Shown here piece by piece: positions 4,658-5,761 of a stretch of DNA of 5,761 bases (its first letter is position 1; each line of letters opens with the position of its first letter). The notes beneath the pieces were generated by a model. It saw only the letters and a list, made by a program, of their open reading frames with translations. It did no database searches and was not told where the DNA came from. The translations under genes and the position numbers were made by a program. Source of the stretch: Methanoregula sp. (GTDB lineage Archaea > Halobacteriota > Methanomicrobia > Methanomicrobiales > Methanospirillaceae); NCBI GenBank assembly GCA_026394695.1, contig JAPKXT010000072.1:1-5761 (forward strand). The letters run 5' to 3'.

Positions 4658-4771
4658 TCCTTATGTCACGAAAGTGCGGGAGTAATCCGGTACTATGTTG
4701 ATCGAATTCCGCAGGAGCGGATTGCAGCAGAGCAGGTCCTGTCAGAGCAGGTCACCCTGGGAGGATTGTGA
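4658..4771 (+). pseudogene. Possible tyrosine recombinase (integrase) C-terminal remnant
   Basis: The frame is open for 37 codons, from just after TGA at 4655-4657 to TGA at 4769-4771, with no ATG. It reads SLCHESAGVIRYYVDRIPQE, then RIAAEQVLSEQVTLGGL. The piece C-H-E-S-A-G-V-I-R-Y-Y resembles box II of tyrosine recombinases, where L-G-H-x-S-x-x-T-T-x-x-Y-Y carries a catalytic His and the nucleophilic Tyr, followed by a charged helix. The Thr pair is missing and the upstream frame is broken. A neighbouring frame just upstream reads SHHVDLIL (4638-4661), which could be the displaced preceding helix. The position ~95 bases downstream of a tRNA 3' end, a usual integration site, supports the idea. 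The similarity is short and judged by eye. An 11-bp direct repeat (4728-4738 and 4743-4753) accounts for the repeated EQV. Confidence 0.3.
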
Positions 4772-4792
4772 ATGTTTTGGAAGCTGTAATAC

Positions 4793-4903
4793 TTTTTGGA
4801 CACCATGGACACCATTTCCGGTTTTTCCGGAAAGTCTTACGAGAAAATTGTACAGAAAAAAGATCCCGGAAATCGTGAAAATGGTGTCCATGGTGCCCGG
4901 AAG
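4793..4903. repeat. Long inverted repeat (about 20-bp arms) with inner hairpin
   Basis: The left arm 4798-4817 (a tandem GGACACCAT doublet, then TT) is complementary to 4879-4898 at 19 of 20 positions; T-run 4793-4797 can extend it by T-A and T-G pairs to 4903. Inside the left half TTTCCGG (4815-4821) and CCGGAAA (4827-4833) form a perfect hairpin with a T5 loop. A second CCGGAAAT at 4866-4873 could compete for the same strand. About 61 bases separate the arms. Such a layout suits a folded RNA or a small palindromic mobile element; no flanking target duplication is visible. Confidence 0.6.
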
Positions 4904-5117
4904 ATGATTGTGGAATCGGGTAGATGGGTGGAAAAAGTTTTGGGAACATTTGGAGACGGTGTAAATGATGTTGTGGTATCGCAATTATCTCATAAAAGGG
5001 ACAAAGCAAAGGGAAGTGACAAGGGATCGAAGGTTGTGTGGAAGTGGTGGTATGGATGAAAATTCGAAAATGTGATTACCGGGCCAAATCATAGGGTTAA
5101 AATACGGGTTTACCGCG

Positions 5118-5125
5118 AAAAAAAA
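5118..5125 (-). terminator. T8 terminator directly after frhB
   Basis: Eight T on the minus strand begin immediately after the TAA at 5128-5126. This marks the 3' end of the frh transcript. Confidence 0.7.
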
Positions 5126-5761
5126 TTAGATATAGGGAATACGGAGTCCCTTGCCAACGCCAAACGTCTTGCGTTCTTCAATAGTCGCTTTGTTCTTTGA
5201 GATCTTCTCGTTTGCCAGTTTGGAAACGAGTTCAAGACCTGGCTTGACCTTCTCGATTGGCTGGGTCTCAAAGCATCCTGCTGCCATTGCCTTGCCCCAG
5301 ACCGAATCCCCGATCTTGGACCTGACAAAGACGGTGCTCCATCCATCGGGGCTGCCGACAGATCCCGTGGAGATGTCACCGAGGTTTGCAACATAGTCAA
5401 GGCAGACGTGGCAGCCGGGCTGCTCGTACTTGTGGGTCACCTTGAGCGGCAGCTGGACGATTTGTCCGCGCTTGCCGTAGACCCAGAACTTGCCCTTGCC
5501 GATCTCCATCTTCTTGACGGCTTCCATCTTCATGGCTGCGTGGTCTTCCACGAGCTGAAGGATGCTCTGGTACGGGAAGTTCTCCATGCAGAAGATACCG
5601 ACTGCAAGGGCGATGCTTGCGCCGACGTCACGCATGCCGATTGGGTACAGCTGGGCCTTCCTGACAGCCTGCATCTGGCACGGGGTGCCGACGATACCGA
5701 TCTTGTCAAGACCGAAGCTGCGGGTTGCCTCCTTGAGGAGGTTCATGTTCGGGCTGATGTT
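5126..5761 (-). CDS. frhB: Coenzyme F420-reducing hydrogenase subunit beta, C-terminal part (5' end outside window)
   Basis: This is the last 211 residues of FrhB; family members have about 280-290, so roughly 70-80 N-terminal residues are missing. FrhB is the FAD- and F420-binding subunit of the cytoplasmic [NiFe] hydrogenase FrhABG. It passes electrons from H2 to F420, which supplies hydride for CO2 reduction to methane. Typical passages are IGIVGTPCQMQAVRKAQLYP, the GIFCMENFPYQ segment, KYEQPGCHVCLDY and STGSVGSPDGWSTVFVRS. Cys28, Cys58, Cys117 and Cys120 of this fragment are the expected four [4Fe-4S] ligands. Methionine at 5746 is internal, since the frame continues to the window edge. 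FdhB and FpoF relatives share the domain, but this wording is that of FrhB. In methanogens frhB usually ends the frhADGB operon, and the T8 after its stop agrees with that. Confidence 0.95.
   Translation of the reverse strand, partial: NISPNMNLLKEATRSFGLDKIGIVGTPCQMQAVRKAQLYPIGMRDVGASIALAVGIFCMENFPYQSILQLVEDHAAMKMEAVKKMEIGKGKFWVYGKRGQIVQLPLKVTHKYEQPGCHVCLDYVANLGDISTGSVGSPDGWSTVFVRSKIGDSVWGKAMAAGCFETQPIEKVKPGLELVSKLANEKISKNKATIEERKTFGVGKGLRIPYI

Larger units (their letters stand above)
4565..5117. other. Intergenic region without an intact gene
   Basis: Between tRNA-Val and frhB there is no gene I can support. The left part holds the recombinase-like fragment (4658-4771), the centre a long inverted repeat (4793-4903). 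The right part (4904-5117) is purine-rich on the plus strand and shows nothing recognisable. A TTG-initiated 87-codon frame (4796-5059) crosses the inverted repeat and is not convincing. The stretch looks like a decayed insertion next to a tRNA. Confidence 0.5.

Noticed and set aside
4759..4789. GGGAGG followed by ATG and a five-codon ORF (MFWKL) before the long inverted repeat, like an attenuator leader peptide
   Set aside because: The GGGAGG is within the recombinase-like frame, no structural gene follows, and archaeal attenuators of this type are not established.
4796..5059. 87-codon plus-strand frame starting with TTG
   Set aside because: It has no SD, crosses the long inverted repeat (explaining its MDTMDT and NGVHG wording) and shows no domain.

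Overview
The window most likely comes from a methanogenic archaeon of the Methanomicrobiales type (Methanoregula or a relative). The evidence is a near-textbook C-terminal two-thirds of FrhB (F420-reducing hydrogenase beta subunit), an archaeal SerA C-terminus, TATA-box promoters, T-run terminators, a tRNA without encoded CCA, and exported proteins of a kind common in this order. Genus-level placement is inference.

Layout. 1-429 (+): end of serA. 430-1066: a long intergenic stretch without a supported gene but with many inverted repeats, ending in a leader that can form two mutually exclusive hairpins. 1067-2326 (+): a secreted, lipobox-bearing transglutaminase/papain-fold protein with a C-terminal coiled coil. 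2327-2542: convergent spacer with two strong hairpins. 2543-2947 (-): a membrane-anchored chagasin-type (I42) cysteine-peptidase inhibitor. 2948-4023: an accessory patch. It holds a 45-residue Lys-rich protein gene (3485-3622, +) between two directly repeated, diverged copies of a ~103-bp unit. On the minus strand each copy reads as a short ORF sharing its first ~24 residues with the other but with an unrelated C-terminus. 4024-4335 (-): a DUF4389-like two-helix membrane protein. 4491-4564 (+): tRNA-Val(GAC). 4565-5117: no intact gene. It holds a 37-codon fragment resembling the C-terminus of a tyrosine recombinase, placed just downstream of the tRNA, and a ~110-nt long inverted repeat. 5126-5761 (-): frhB, 5' end outside the window.

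How the genes relate. The two ends are housekeeping (serine biosynthesis; H2-F420 metabolism). The middle looks like an accessory cassette of surface proteins, small ORFs and repeats next to a tRNA. The most suggestive functional link is the convergent pair formed by an exported papain/transglutaminase-fold enzyme and an exported chagasin-type inhibitor of papain-like enzymes. The best candidate for something undescribed is the duplicated small ORF with a conserved N-terminus and divergent C-terminus. I see no complete defence system, CRISPR array or intact mobile element.
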